Counted from the stretch's first letter, positions 12,114 to 25,600 are shown. The stretch: DNA of 64,000 bases from Acridotheres tristis (GCA_037013685.1 CM072887.1:93144347-93208346), one strand, 5' to 3'. A program made the numbers and translations. Notes: a model not told the origin generated them from the letters alone.

Positions 12114-14470
12114 AGACACAAACTCTATATGAATATGTTTGCAGACTAATATGACCGAATTCTGTTTGCTTTGACTATAGCAAGAGTTTGTCAATTTTAA
12201 AATCACAAACAAGAGATTATCCTGAAATCGGTCGTGGTATAGGTTTGCCAAAAAAATAATCCTTATGGATCTTACAAACTGCATTCTAAAACACATTAAT
12301 ATGTCTTAAAAAAGAAGAGCACTTAAGTATTTTCCTTTTGTTTTAACAGTGTCCCTAGAGAATTTAAAACAACCAAACCAAACATTTCTTTTTTTTGTTT
12401 TTTTTTTTTTTTCATTTTAGCTTGGGTCTTAAATGGAAAATGCCTGCCTAGATACTCATTTGCAGAGACAGTTTCAGTGTAGTGCCCTGTAATTAATGGG
12501 TTCAAAACTAATCAGAGATGTAAAACACTTTAATGACACGTTATAAAGAAAGTAGAATGAAAGAAGTCTACTATAATCATCCTTAGATAGGTTTATACTA
12601 ATTTCAAGTGAAAATTTTAATAGAGGGATTAGCTTAATTGATAAAGATGTGATCCTTTTTGCACTTTTTGGGTCTAATTTAAAGAGATGAATCTTGGAAA
12701 CATAGCTGTTAATCAACTCTGTTAGGCATTTATGAGCAATCTTCCTTGTCTGTCTCTAAGGACTACATTTAGAAACTGAGTTTCTACTCCTTATTTGCAG
12801 CATTGTAGCAGCATGTTAGCTGAAGCACTCTAATCGCTCCTGCTTGAGGGTTTGTGACACTAAATGAAAAATGGGAACCATGCAAAGCAATGAAGCAAAA
12901 ATGAGAGGAGCTGCCAAATTTGTGACAACATGTGATTATGTACACACCAGTCTTGCTTATAGATCCCGAAATAATTTCAGTAACATCTGGCAGTGAAGTG
13001 GACTAGATCTATCAATTTATTCTATTGGAGAAAGTTTCAAAATTCAGTGGCATACATAGCTATTGAGATTTATTTTCAGCATTTTTAAAAATCAATTTTC
13101 TATTAGTAATTCTGGCTATGGTTCAGTAATTTATATTGTTTTCTTATTTCTTTGCTGCTATGTTGGCACTTACCACCAGAGTTTCCTCCCCATTCAAGTG
13201 GAATACCACTTATTCTTGTGAGTAGCTTCATAGTTTGCATTTGAGTTGATTGCTTGTAAATCTTTATTATTGAGCACATGGAATGATTTATTTTTTGGCA
13301 GATTTGAATGTACGTTGTGTGTTACCTACTGTGATAATTTGCCAGACTAAGTGCAAGTCTGTCTGACCCTAAAAAAATTGTTCTAAAATTCAACTAGTGA
13401 ATGTACTTACTGGTGACAATATTAAATGCAAAAAATTTCCATTCTTTAAAGAAATAGGGTTTGCAAAGCATTATAGGGAACAGTAGTTTGGCAGAAGAGT
13501 ATGTTTACTAAAATTATGTTAACATAATAACTTAGTTTTGGGTATCATGTATTTTCTATATTATCAGGAAAAGCATAGGAGACAGATTGTTGAGTTTTTT
13601 CATTCCTAAAAAAATAAAAATCATCAACTACTTGGTTTCAATATCTGAAATGACAGTCAAGTGATAAAATAGCCCATATAAGAAGTTCAACTAGTTCTGG
13701 CCCATGGAATCCATCTTTTATACCTCATGCTTGATAATACCTTATAGACACTCTCCAGCCTGCCCACACTGCATCCATCTCTACTCCATTCTGTCACTTC
13801 AGTAATTATCACTGCATACAAATGTAATAATGCAGGAGAAGAGGCCTTTTCTCCAAGGAACTTTTATAAGGACTCCACATGTCACATATGGAAATGATAA
13901 GGTTTTTTTTGAAACTAAGATGGATGCAAGGGTGATTGCCACCTCAGTGTAGTGTGCTCAGCTGTTTCTTCTATCTATATCACATATTTCAGAAATGCAC
14001 TCAACTGCTTATCCTTTCTTCCTCTAGTTAATTGGTGTCTATATAGGAAAATGAGATAGTATTCATACAGAAAATGGCAATTTTCCAAACAAATTCCCTT
14101 GATATGGACATATACAGAGATGTTAAGACTGAGCACCTCATTTTCTCCCTTTAGTTTTCTAATAATATTTATTATAGAGATGTTATAGTCAGGTTTGTAA
14201 CTAGAGTTCATAAAATCATGTTTTTATCTTTTAGATGGTATTGGGAGATACCAGCCCTTTCTGTGAAAAGGCCTATCACAGCATCCATTCATCCTTAGAA
14301 AAGCAAATATTTTGTCAGTGATCTGAGCTAAAGAGCAAAAATAGCTAAAATGAAGCTTCTTTATATGAGTACTTCCCCCTTCCTCCCTTCATTTTCATGG
14401 TACTGACCTATCTCTAACATAAACAGCTTAGTGCTATCTCATCATATACTCTTTTCATGTCTGCCTTTGT
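12114..14470. other. Unassigned DNA with one possible conserved patch
   Basis: T-rich runs lie at about 12387-12412. The segment at about 12780-12960 has balanced composition and looks less degenerate than its surroundings; it could be a conserved noncoding element, but I cannot test that. No coding signal is seen. Confidence 0.45.
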
Positions 14471-14940
14471 GTCTCAGAGTTTTATGGTTTTCTAAGTCAG
14501 AAAGGCTGCAGCATAGGGTGAACACAGCAGGGTGTCTGCACAGCAAGAAGCAACTTAAATAAGGTATATTGTCTTACTGCTCCCTTGGACTCACACAACC
14601 CATGGCGGAAGACAGCAGTGCTCTGCAGAAACAGCAGCTATTAGTAAATGCAAATGTCAGGGAGATGTTTCTGCTTCTGAAACCAGCTGTGCTACAGCTC
14701 TGTGTCCACTGAACTGCCCAAAAGGCAGACTGGTTGGCGTGGTCCCTTGTCTGAGCTTGCCAAGAGATGGCTCCAGGTTGAGCCAAAATGAAACTCCAGG
14801 TCTCTCTGTGTGTGTAACAGCCCTGAAGACTCAGCAGGAGCTCTTGGACCCATGTCTTGCCCCTGCTTAATTTGCTTTTAAGGAAGTGGCAATTTTGTCC
14901 TGTTGAGAGTAAACACATCTAAATAGTCACAGAGCACTAA
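14471..14940. other. GC-richer patch with a 114-codon minus-strand frame
   Basis: This stretch is richer in G+C and in CAG/CTG words than its flanks. The minus strand is open at 14574-14918 for 114 codons. The translation has no recognisable domain and is rich in Ser, Cys and Trp, typical of chance frames. An old unclassified repeat is as likely as anything else. Confidence 0.35.
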
Positions 14941-16257
14941 TAATTTTAAGAAGTGGGCATTCTTCAGTCTCGGTTTTTGGGAGTCTTTTCCTCTGCTTCA
15001 AACTAGGCTATAAATGTTATGCGTATGCAATTCCATCTAAGTATGTAAGGTCTAGGAGTTCAGTATAGTCACACCTCACAATAAATTCAGGAAAATCATC
15101 CAACCAGGTTTCCTGCTCTTTCTGAAGAATAGTACCATTGGTGCAAGGCTCTAAAATTCTATACTTGAAAAACAGATAAACCTAGGCTGGGTTGTAGGCA
15201 ATACCTCCTTATAAGATATTCGTACTTACAAAAAGGAAAACCAACTTTCCTGAAAAAATTCTGGTTCTCTTCCAGATGGTGACAGGTTTGCAATACTGTG
15301 GAATGTCATAATAATCTCCTTATGCTGCCTGGGTAATATAGCTATTACCCTGATTTGACATGTGTCAAAACATCCCTATAGTCTGTGTCATGATGCTGAA
15401 TACACCTCAGATGACAAGCTGCCTTGGGTCTTCAGCAAGGGTGAGTGAAGAATATTAAGTGAGCATAATGGCAGTTCCTAGTTCTATAAAGGTTAAAACA
15501 TGACGTTTTTAATAGGCTTGTGATTAATCATCACAGTTAAAATCTACTGCCATTTAAACTTGTTTAATAATAATGGTAACAACTATAACTTGTATATACA
15601 TAAGGTTTCAAAAATATAAATCTTTTCAAAACGTTGTACAATCAATATTTTTAGAAACCACATTTCACCAAGATCAAAATTTGACCATTCACTTGGGTTT
15701 AGTTTTTCAATTGCAACATTAGCACCAAACATTATTTTAGGAAGCAAAAACTCCAATATTAAGTGCAAATAAATTTTAGTATTTTTTCATATAAGAAAAG
15801 ATCAAGTACAGGAATTTTCGAACCATATCAAATTTGAGCTAAAAGCCTTCAAATCTATCATCATTTCAGATTTTGAATCCACAATCATAAAGAAAGTCAC
15901 TACATACCTGGCTGGTCTCAGCAATTCCCAAAAAGACTTGCCTTCTCTAGTAAGAGACATTTTCGTGCAAATGAAATTCAAGAGAATGAAAATTTCCATA
16001 AATGCAACAGAACCCTCAGCGTTTTCACAAACTGAAACAAGACCTTGGTTGTTGGGGTTTCTTTGCTCTTAAAATTTTCATGGAACTTGTTTAGGGAACT
16101 GCTGAAAACAAGAATAAACAACTTTTATCAGTAAAAGCATCTTGTCCTATATATAAAAGTTATCTTATGATATCTCCTCCTTGTAGGCTTCAAAAATGAT
16201 GTATCTTTCCAGAACTCATTGAATGTGATAGATTGGGACCATGGTATTATGATCTAA
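14941..16257. other. Unassigned AT-rich DNA
   Basis: No gene or repeat is recognised. Short minus-strand frames at 15583-15768 and 15802-15999 carry no motif. Confidence 0.5.
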
Positions 16258-16542
16258 CAGCTGGACTCTCTGCATGAAACAATTACTGCCAGTGAGGAAA
16301 GATGTGAGCTATTGGGTACAAGCCTAATGGAGACAGAAGGGAACATTTTCAACCCAGAGGTAATAATAGAGGGCTATGATTTAATTATTTCTAAACTGAG
16401 TAAAGCTAATAAATCTTCTAAATCTAAAGTAGACTGGATTAAAAATGAACTACGGAGAAAAAATTTAAATTTTGATGTTTTGATTCAAAGTTTTTCCAGA
16501 GAGAAGACACTTGCTATTAAAATGAATGCCGAAAGTATGTAG
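16258..16542 (+). other. Open frame, possible exon or pseudoexon
   Basis: The frame is open from just after an in-frame TAA (16255-16257) to TAG, about 94 codons. The translation is rich in Leu, Glu, Lys and Ser, has few Cys or Trp and looks coiled-coil-like, for example LDSLHETITASEERCELL at its start and KVDWIKNELRRK further on. A usable donor, GAG|GTAATA, follows position 16359. An AG at 16259-16260 could be an acceptor, but the preceding sequence is not pyrimidine-rich. That would give a 99-base (33-codon) phase-0 exon. I do not recognise the protein. It may be a real exon of an unidentified coiled-coil gene, a pseudogene scrap or chance. Confidence 0.25.
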
Positions 16543-17949
16543 AGTTCTTTTTCATTATCCTTCAAATTAATGCTATTTTTTTCTGTTAAGAAGTGAACTT
16601 TTGTGTTTTCTTCTGGTACAAAGAGCAAAATCTATTTTGAAATTCTATCTTATCATTTACCCCAGTTAAAAAAACATGGTCAAAATAATGAAAGAGTCAG
16701 AGAAGCTCAATATAGTATTTAATCATTCTGTTGGAATTTTTGCATGCACAACCTCATGACCTCACGGTCAATGGATTTGTACAGCTACTCATATAAAAAT
16801 TATCACTTCTTGATACTAGAAGGAAAAAAAAAACCAAACCAAGAATTTAAACAGTAAAATCCAGGGCCTTATTTCCTTTTCAAGTTGCTTCTTTAATAAG
16901 ATATATTCCATGAATTATACAAGAAAATATTCCAATTAAAATATTTCAAGAGAATGACAACAACAATTACAACGACAACAAGAATTCTTTCCTCCATATT
17001 TTAATGCTTAAAAATTAATGTAGTAATAGACTCAGAAAGGTTCTTGTGGTGACAGCAGACTAGAAAATTTTGAGACAAAAAAACCCTCCAGATATTTGAA
17101 AGAGTTGTCTTATGTAGTTTCTGTGATGCAGAAAACTGATCTGCTGCATTTTTTTTTAATGCAAAAATCAGTTTTTATTGTGAGATGGAAGGTATAGAAG
17201 CTATTGTAATTTATTATCAGATGGTGATAAACAGGAAGAAGTTAAAAACCTAGAAAAATTAGAAAGAGAATTTATGTAATAAGCTTATGATATAACTATT
17301 GATATTAAAATGAAAGTGACCTTTGGATTTGCAATTGACATATGAAATGACTTTTGCCTCTTGGATGAGCAGTGGGTCTTAGAAGTCATAAAATATTTTG
17401 TGGCTCCTCAAACATGAGATAGAACCAGCAAATGGTGCTTTCTAGATTCTGCAACAATGATCTATTCAGAAATGCAGTTTTCTAGAAAAACCTTTGAGTT
17501 TTATTCTAAGGCAGACGAAGTTATCAATTAGTCCAAGCAAATATTGCTAAAAAGTTGTAACCAAAGTAAAATAACAATAAGAACTTTTAAAGTTACACAT
17601 TTCTGTACAGATGTAATAAAAAACAAGCAAAAGAAAGAGAGAGAGAAAATTAATCCAGCTTGATTTTGGGGGTGCTTTTTGCTGTTCTTTTCAAAAGTAG
17701 GAGTCCTGAATTCAGTTCCCTTTTCTGTATGCTTAAATTTCAACTCGATTTTCTTCCTTCCAGGAGCCACTCTGAGTCTTTCATATTGGATTCTTCTGTC
17801 TGCTAGGAGTCTTTATAAATATCGATTTTTTAACCGTCTAAAAGCCAACTAAATTATTTTCCCTTTATCTGAATGATGAAATGAAATAAACCTGGAGCAG
17901 GCCAAGCCTTTGGATCACACCAGTTTTGGACCCTCATTAGAAATATGTA
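16543..17949. other. Unassigned AT-rich DNA
   Basis: An ACAACA-type simple stretch lies near 16955-16985. No coding or mobile-element signal is seen. Confidence 0.5.
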
Positions 17950-18240
17950 CAAACTGCAAGAGATCAGTTTGGCTAGGGGGCTGACATGGGTTGTGTGAGG
18001 AGAGGATGGGCATGTTGGGCTTTTCCTTCCAAAGACAGCACTAAGAGAGGATCCCATGTTTCATTACTTAGGAGCAGATGCAGCAGATGGTGCAGGGTGA
18101 AAGGACAAAGTGCTGGTCACAAACTGCAGAATGAGAAATTGCACCTGGACACAAGGATGAATCCCCTGTGAAAGCGACAGTTCTGGGAGAAGTTGTCCAG
18201 GGAGAGTGTGGTGTATCTATCCCTGAAATCTCTCAGAAAT
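17950..18240 (+). mobile_element. Degenerate CR1 LINE fragment (ORF2 C-terminus)
   Basis: The plus-strand translation at about 18100-18230 contains GHKLQNEKLHLDTR, then WEKLSRESVVYLSLKSL. These align in order with the conserved end of avian CR1 ORF2 (GHKLEHRKFHLNMRK, then HWNRLPREVVESPSLE). The nucleotides upstream (17950-18090) share CR1-like words but are much altered. There is no clear 3' tail. This is an old, diverged copy; the assignment rests on the order of the peptide blocks rather than close nucleotide identity. Confidence 0.6.
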
Positions 18241-21200
18241 TAGTTCACATAACTTGCTTAGTAGCACACATTATTTTAATTTTTTCTCTCTGATGCAAAG
18301 GGATGAGGACTTCTGAGATATAAAAAATCAGTATGAGGAAGGACTGAAAGACCTTTGTATCTGTCACTTTTTCCTGTCTCCTATACCTCTATTCAGTAGT
18401 CCATTCATGGTTTTATTTAGGTCAGTACAAGCAACAGACAGTTGAGCCAGTAAAATCGAACATCTTCCTGCCAAAAATTCAGAGAACTTTATAGTACCAG
18501 ATTAAGTGTTTCTAGTAAATTTTAAAATATGTTGAAAAGAAACTGTGAAAACAAGTAAATTTTAATATGCATACACACGGCATAGAACCCCAGTTAATCT
18601 GGAAAAGGTTTCTGGCTCTTTCTATGCATGTGATAACTAATCAGCAGTCAAGAAAAGGGGATGAAATGTTTTGTAACATTTTGTATGTGTCTAGTATGGT
18701 AGTTTATTTGTCATGTTTCTGAGAGTAACCCTGGAGATGCAGTTTACTCAGAAATTAATTATGTATCACATCTTTACAAATAAATGCTTTAGACTGATTT
18801 ATTTTTGAGTATTTGAGCTGAGTAGCTCTTTGTGAAATAAACTAGACAATTTCTGTATATCTTATCCATCTTTATGGACAGAGTTAGAGAAGTCAGAGCA
18901 TTTATTTGTGTCTGTGTCTTTGACTTTTGCTGCAAAAATACGATATTTTTTTTTGTGATACATAGACAAAATAAGGAGAAGAAGGGCAGCTAATGCACAT
19001 TAGTAAAGTAGGAAACTAAAGTATTTTTCATTGAGATCTGGAGTTCATTCATCTATCAAACCACTAAATTACAACAATATGAGAAAATGTCCTTAATGCT
19101 GAGAAACTATAGAATATTCTTCCTCAGACTGAAAAAAAAAGTAAGCTGTACTAAGTTTTGAGATTAAATCTCCAAAAATACTCCGAAATTTAGCTGTATG
19201 GGGATCACATAAAAAATATCATAAAGAACTAGTTGACACAATATCCATCACCCATGATCATCATTACAGAATCCAGTATAGTAAGAAAAAAGGTTGATAG
19301 GACATGAACCTAAATTATTGTTTTCCATATTCAAGTGTCTAAATAAAAACAAGTGCAGAACACCTTTTTATGGATCACTAAAGAACTGAAAATCAAGATA
19401 ATCACTGTGAAGAACTTTCACTTCATTTTAATTTAAGAGATTCCATTCACTAAATTTGGAAGAAAATATTTTCATTGACATAGAATAACCACATAAAATT
19501 GTGAAAATTAGCTGAGAATTAGTTCACTAATTCATAAAATGGCAACAAAATTTATATTAAATGTTTTTCTTAGAAGAACGGAAACATTTCTGAAATTCTT
19601 ATATATTTCATATTATTACATTTCAGAAGAATAAAACTGATAATGAGTTTCTCTGAAGTTAAAAAAATATTATCCTTTCAACAATATTTTTTACCATAAA
19701 ATTTACCAAACAGTGAAGGGAAAACACATTCCATTAAAAAAAGTCAAGACAACTGAAGAAAGCTTATGCTTTTCATAACAAACTCACACTGATATTACTT
19801 TCACTTACATTTTTTATTCTGAAATGTTACATTTTGATGTTCTCTTTGCTGAGCTTTACATGACCATGCAGGCTCAGTAGCACAGCCATATCACTAATTT
19901 TTGACATGTTTTTTAATTCTGTCCAGTATGACTTTTCTTGACCAGTACTGAAACATAATGATAAATAGGATTGCACAGAACTTTTCTATTCTTTTCTTTT
20001 GTGACAGAAACAACAGGAATTACAACTCCTCTAGTTTCTCTGCTATGTTATTATCATGTAAAAAACCCCAAACATCCTAACAAGACCATAATTTTCTGAA
20101 AAATAAACTGTAAATCTATAATAATCTTATACCTGTCTAATGCTGAGGAATTTAATGCTTCTTTACCAATTCAAAAGAAATGTATAGAATTGAATAACAA
20201 CAGAAAAGAGCCATCAATAAATACTAAGCTAATAAAATATAAAATTGATCAAAATTTGCCCCATTCGTGTGATATATGATTATGCGATGCAGATTGTTCA
20301 GGTTTGTTTTTAAAACAAAAATTCAAAATCGGTAACAATGAAGCAGTCATGTTTTATTTAGATGGAATACCTCTGACAGTTATACTTTTTTTATTAATAT
20401 ATCTGATAAAACCAGGATACACCCACCATATTTAGTACCATATCAAGCTAACCCTTCCAGTGAGTTCTTTCTGTCCATGCATTATTTGATATGAGTTTAA
20501 ATGTTTATGTACTCAGCCACTGCCCAGTGAGTATTTTTGGGGGCTGTGCTATATTGCATTGCTCTGCAAAGTGTAGAACTGTAGGCAATATTTCATTGGG
20601 GTTTTTTCTGACAGAAAATTATGTTTGCAAGACTCATGGACTTTGTACTAATCTTGTAAAGCCTCAGAAGTAGGACTTGTCGGCCTCATGTTTTAGGTTT
20701 TCCTTGCCCTGAGTTATATGTTTATTTGTTTATCAGTTGGAGCAATTTTAAAATTATATTTGCTATTATCTCAATTTTTTTCCTTTTGCATAGCTTTAAT
20801 AAATAAGTTTAAATTTAACACTGGTAACACCGCTTTTTTCTGTGTGTGTGTAGAAGGAATCAGTGTCATGATGCAGAGCAGAGGATAGGGATGGGATGAG
20901 AGGAAGGTGTTGGACCTGGAACACAGGAACAAGATACCACGTGGGGTAGGCACTGCATGGCATCCTAACAGCTGGGCACAGGAGGATCCTGCATCCCTAA
21001 GCCAGTGAACAGCTCATCAGTGGTCAGCTGCAGAATTGTCATCTTAGAGAGATGAACAAAACCAGCTATAAGGGTAAGAGAGAGCAAAAAGCATGTATCC
21101 AGGATAACTTATACTCTGTATAAAGTGAATTGAGATTTAATGTAGCATTTTAGAAAAATGCAGAATACAAAGGTGTAGAAAGTGTCAGGAAGTATACAAA

Positions 21201-21435
21201 AGTGTGCACGTGAACCCTACAGTATGGAGAAGGAAATCATCAGTATCAAAGTCTTGCTCCTCCTGGTAAAATATTGAGAGTGCTGTAATTCCCCCAGCCA
21301 CCCTGGTCTGAAACCAACAACTGTGGGATGTGAGGTGGTATAACTGTAGGGCAAGAAGAAGCCTGAGTGAAACAATTTTAATTTAATTCTTCTTATTATT
21401 TTCCTTTAGGGGAATTCTCTTACTAATTTATTTTT
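18241..21435. other. Unassigned AT-rich DNA
   Basis: No gene, RNA or mobile element is recognised. Frames near 20491-20673 and 20771-20953 are about 60 codons without motifs. Confidence 0.5.
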
Positions 21436-21640
21436 CCCTTCCCTTCCCTTCCCTTCCCTTCCCTTCCCTTCCCTTCCCTTCCCTTCCCTTCCCTTCCCTT
21501 CCCTTCCCTTCCCTTCCCTTCCCTTCCCTTCCCTTCCCTCCTCCCTTCCCTTCCCTTCCCTTCCCTTCCCTTCCCTTCCCTTCCCTTCCCTTCCCTTCCC
21601 TTCCCTTCCCTTCCCTTCCCTTCCCTTCCCTTCCCTTCCC
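21436..21640. repeat. (CCCTT)n / (AAGGG)n microsatellite, about 41 units
   Basis: A 205-bp array of the pentamer CCCTT, pure except for one interruption (CCCTCCTCCCTT) around 21538-21547 that splits it into blocks of about 21 and 19 units. The minus strand is a pure purine AAGGG tract. It can be read through as Gly-Arg-Glu-Gly-Lys repeats on the minus strand, and those frames are artefacts. Long purine/pyrimidine mirror tracts can form triplex DNA, and AAGGG runs can form G-quadruplexes. AAGGG is also the pentamer that expands pathogenically in an intron of human RFC1. Confidence 0.98.
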
Positions 21641-22752
21641 ATCTTAAATCAGGTCTTGACCAATAAAATTCTTTTGCTTTGAATGTGAAATTTTCATCTA
21701 GACTTAGCAATAAATTCCAAGCTTTGTGTATCATGTGAGTTTCCTTTTATCTTTAACAGCACTTTGGATACACTACAGGACAAACGAAATTTTCAGTCTC
21801 AGGCTTGAATGGATCCAGTTACAAATTCAGCAAACATCAGAAAAACCCCTTCACTGTTCCACAGGTTAGATTTTAAACAGAGTTTCCAAGCAAAAGAAAA
21901 GTTTCATGCCACCACTTGAGAAAAAGCCTGTAACTGAAGCTTTAGAAAAATGTTAAACTTAACTAGTGGGAAAAAAAAAGTGATGCCCATATTGCCCCCA
22001 AAACCTCCACCAAACAAACCTGAGACAAGCCAAAACTGTCTGGTCAGTGCTCATTAATTCTGTATTTTGGGGGAGAAGTGACAGCAGCAATATATATCTA
22101 GCTATATTTATCCTTATATAACTGAAAGTAGTAAATAATGTTCTTACATTTGAAATAACTCAAAGTGACAAAGATGTAGGCCAAGATTTTCCTCACACAC
22201 TTGCATGTGTCAATCAGATGTCAAGCTATTTAAATAAATGAAGTTACACCTGTGCAAACTCACTGTAATTGCCAGGAGGTAGCATTTCCAGGGCTATGAT
22301 GGTAGAAGTATGTTATGCGAAAATGACACAATTAATTTTCTCCTCTTCTCCCTGGTACAGCTTAGGGAAAGGTGGTGACAGCTCAGAGGTGGGAGAAGAT
22401 GTGACGAGGGACGAGGGGAGGGAGGAGGAATGGCCAAATGTCCGTCAGCTGGCGACTCTGCTGTCAGGCAGCAACATTTGTGCTGGAGTAGCACAAAAAA
22501 TGGGCAAAATCGAGGGAACAGGATTTAAAGGACATGTTGGGAAGAACGCGGTAAAGCACATTGCTTAAGTAACCCAATTAAAAGGGGAGAAATTGTTTCA
22601 GAATTTTTGTGACAGATGTCTGACAGCTAGAAAAGGTCTAGGTCAAAAGGGACAACTGGCTGAATCCAAACTCTTTTTAAATAGACAGCAGGGGTACCCA
22701 GACAAACACACAGGCTGTTCCCAAGTATTTTGAAAACGCTCTTTTTAAGTGT
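21641..22752. other. Unassigned DNA with a purine-rich segment
   Basis: Around 22355-22430 the plus strand is GA-rich (GGGAGGGAGGAGGAATGG-type). A plus frame of 99 codons (22269-22568) runs across it. I find no motif in that translation, and the opposite frame is equally open, so I do not call a gene. Confidence 0.45.
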
Positions 22753-22893
22753 TCAAGGCAGTGTTCAAGGCCAGGTTGAATGGGACCCTGAAAATCTGAT
22801 CTAATACATGGTCTCCCTACTTTCAGCAGCAGGAGTTGGAACTAGATGATCTTTAAGGTAGGTCCCTTTCGAACCAAACCATTCTATGATTTT
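22753..22893 (+). mobile_element. CR1 LINE 3' end
   Basis: The sequence follows the final part of avian CR1 in sense: GTTCAAGGCCAGGTTGAATG, then GGAGTTGGAACTAGATGATC, then a TTTAAGGT...CCCTTTCGAACC block and the terminal CCATTCTATGATT. Only about the last 140 bases of the element remain (3'UTR and tail), which is the usual outcome of early-aborted target-primed reverse transcription. A 6-base insertion in the 'AAGGTCCCTTCC' block shows decay. Confidence 0.93.
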
Positions 22894-25600
22894 ATACAAT
22901 AATCCTGCCCAGTTTCCTGGAGAAAGAGTCTTGGCTCCCTCAAACGAGTCCTGGAGTGTCTCAGTGGCTGCAGCAACCGGGCCAGGCCAGAGCCCCAGCT
23001 GTGAGGAAAGGCTCCATCTCTGCATATGGTTTTGTGTTTTAAACACAGAAATCCATCTTTTTGGAAAACACAGGGCCAGACCCACCTCCCACTGTATTTT
23101 GGTGAGGATGCAGTGATGGTCTATGCTCTCCAGAGAAAATCTTTGTTATGAGGCAGCTAAAAGGGCAATAAAGCATCAGTAAAATAGTTAGGGAAGGTTT
23201 GGATTCCCCCCTGAGGTGCCGCAGAGATAGAGTGGGCTCCATCCCCTAACAATTTTTCATGCCAGTGCTTGCTTGCAGAAGTTAACAAATTTAAGAGTGG
23301 GAAAACTAGGGTAGGCAAAAGTAGATGAAGAAAATCATGTTCCAATCGTAGACATTTCCACACAGCCTAAGCATAAGCTGAGGTAGTCAAGCCTTTTGAC
23401 TACAGTTTGTTATCTTGAACAATAATTTTCGGAAAAATAATGCCAGGGAATGATTTTATAATGTATCATTAATTAAATTATGATCTAAACTACAAGATAA
23501 ATGACATAAATTTTACAATTACTTGTTCTTGAACTTTGAATAATTCTGATAAAGTTATTTATAAAAAAGTAGGTATTGAAAAGATAAGTATTTTTATGCT
23601 TTTAAGAATGTTATTTTCCAAATACCAAAAGAAGCTTTGACCTTTTTTAACTTTTCCCATTTTCTGAGGAGCTGAAAAATAAAAAGCATTGATATAAACT
23701 TTTTTGGTAATTTCAGACAGAGAGGTGGATAAACAGAAACTGAAAGTAGGAATTGCTTCTATTAAAATAAGACAAGCATCTTTGCACAAAAAGTACTAAT
23801 TTAGTTAAATGATTGCATGAATCACAATTAACATTCCTTTGAAAACCTGTTTTATTGGAAGGTTTGAGGGAATATTTAAAATTTATTTAATGAAGACTGA
23901 ATTTATGCTCACTACCAGGCTGTACCAATTACTATTTTATTCTATAGCTTACATCTGATAGCTTTGAGAACAAACTTAACACAGAGAGAACCTTACCCAT
24001 TAGTTTCTTCTGAGTAGTTCAACAATTTTTAATGAATTAGTACCTCGGATATTCTCTTTCATACTTCTTTTTGCCCCACCAGCTTTTATTAAAGTACTTT
24101 TTCCTGCTTGCTTAGTTTGCTTAAAATACAAAACATTACTGGAAACCACACAGCAAAAAATGCTGTATGGGTAAAATGCTGTAAAATTACATGATGAATC
24201 CTTATTATAGTTCATTTCCCACAGGAACAAGGTGCACAGAAATTGATAACCAGCATACTTTAAATGCTGTCCAACAGGTAAAAAAGAAAGCAAGCTCTTA
24301 CTCATTGTAACCAAAGTAGAAGCAAGTTTTTTGTAGGCATTGCTTTTTTAATTTTCCCTTTACTATTGAAATTGCTGTACACAGAGTCCCTGACTGACTA
24401 GAAGAGAGTCTGTAAGGGTTTCAAGGAAACAGAATAAAAAAATTGAAAAAAAGTTATTTATTTCTCAATTTTTTTTCCTAAAAACATATTGCCTAACTTG
24501 AATAAATAGTGCACTCTTTTAAACAACAGCTTCTTATGGACTGATCTGAAATCGTTTACAGTTACAAGTGAAGATTGCATATATGGGTATAACACAGCTG
24601 TGAAACATACAATATATTTCCAGGGAAGTACAGGTGCTATATTTTTTTCACAAGTGAAATTTCAACGATAGATTTAAATCTATGCATTTATGCAAATTCA
24701 CATTTTTAATCCAAAGCAGCCATTTTAAAGAAACCTAGAAACCAGTGTCTGAAGTCTGCTCTGGTGAGTGCACATTCTGTTTTACATTCCTGTTGGTTTG
24801 GCAGGTTTTGATCCCTCATACAGTGCCAGAGTGACAGAGACTCTTTGGCAATAAAGAGAAAATATCCTTCTCTTTTAAAAAGCTGTCTGATGATCACATA
24901 AGGATGCAAGAATATATGAAGAAAATCCCATGAAATCTATGCGTGGTCTATTTCCAAGTCATCATTATATTTCATGTTTGCAGGTTTCTACTTCAAAGAT
25001 TTAGATTTACATGTCTAATATTCATTATACTTAGGGAGAAATGCACATTTCTGTAGATCTATTGATTCAGCAGTTCTGTGATACATTCATGGATTCTTAT
25101 TCTCTGTACGATTACTGGAAAGGAGAAATTATCAGAAATCAGATATGCTTAGCTTGTGAAGCATAAGAGACGTTTTTAACTGGATAGGAAGAAATAATGT
25201 TTAGCAATCATAAGATTAGGACTGAAGTAGATGCTCTCACTGCCTTCGTAAGTGCAACCATACCTGGCACACTGTTTCCCTGCAGAAATGAGGGTAGTCA
25301 AGAACTCATTGAGTCTTAAGCTTTCTGGACTGCTGTTTTCCTTCTCAGGCAGGGATTTCATTGCTTTAAGCATCGATGTAACCCTGCCCTGCCTGCCCTG
25401 CTGTTCTTTGGTAGCATGAGAAACAGTTTTCTTGCACCTCCAGACTGTCATTTGGAATCAGTGATCCACATGCCTGACATGCATTTGGATTTAAACCAGG
25501 CAGACAGATGGTAGTGGGTAAAGAATAAGGGATCAGGACAATTTTTTTGAAAGCTAATGTATTTAAATCATGCATGTATAAGTCAATGTTAATGAGTTCA
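22894..25600. other. Unassigned DNA
   Basis: Nothing I can name. The stretch just after the CR1 (about 22900-23360) is somewhat GC-richer, with overlapping short frames on both strands, which argues against coding. A minus frame at 25176-25451 (91 codons) has Lys/Ser-rich composition but no motif. Confidence 0.45.

Noticed and set aside
21406..21734. Two minus-strand frames of 78 and 103 codons with Gly-Arg-Glu-Gly-Lys repeats
   Set aside because: They are read-through of the (AAGGG)n microsatellite. Two frames are open at once only because the pentamer lacks stops.
22269..22568. 99-codon frame with a GTACAG acceptor-like site
   Set aside because: The opposite strand is also open, the composition is GA-biased and nothing is recognisable in the translation.
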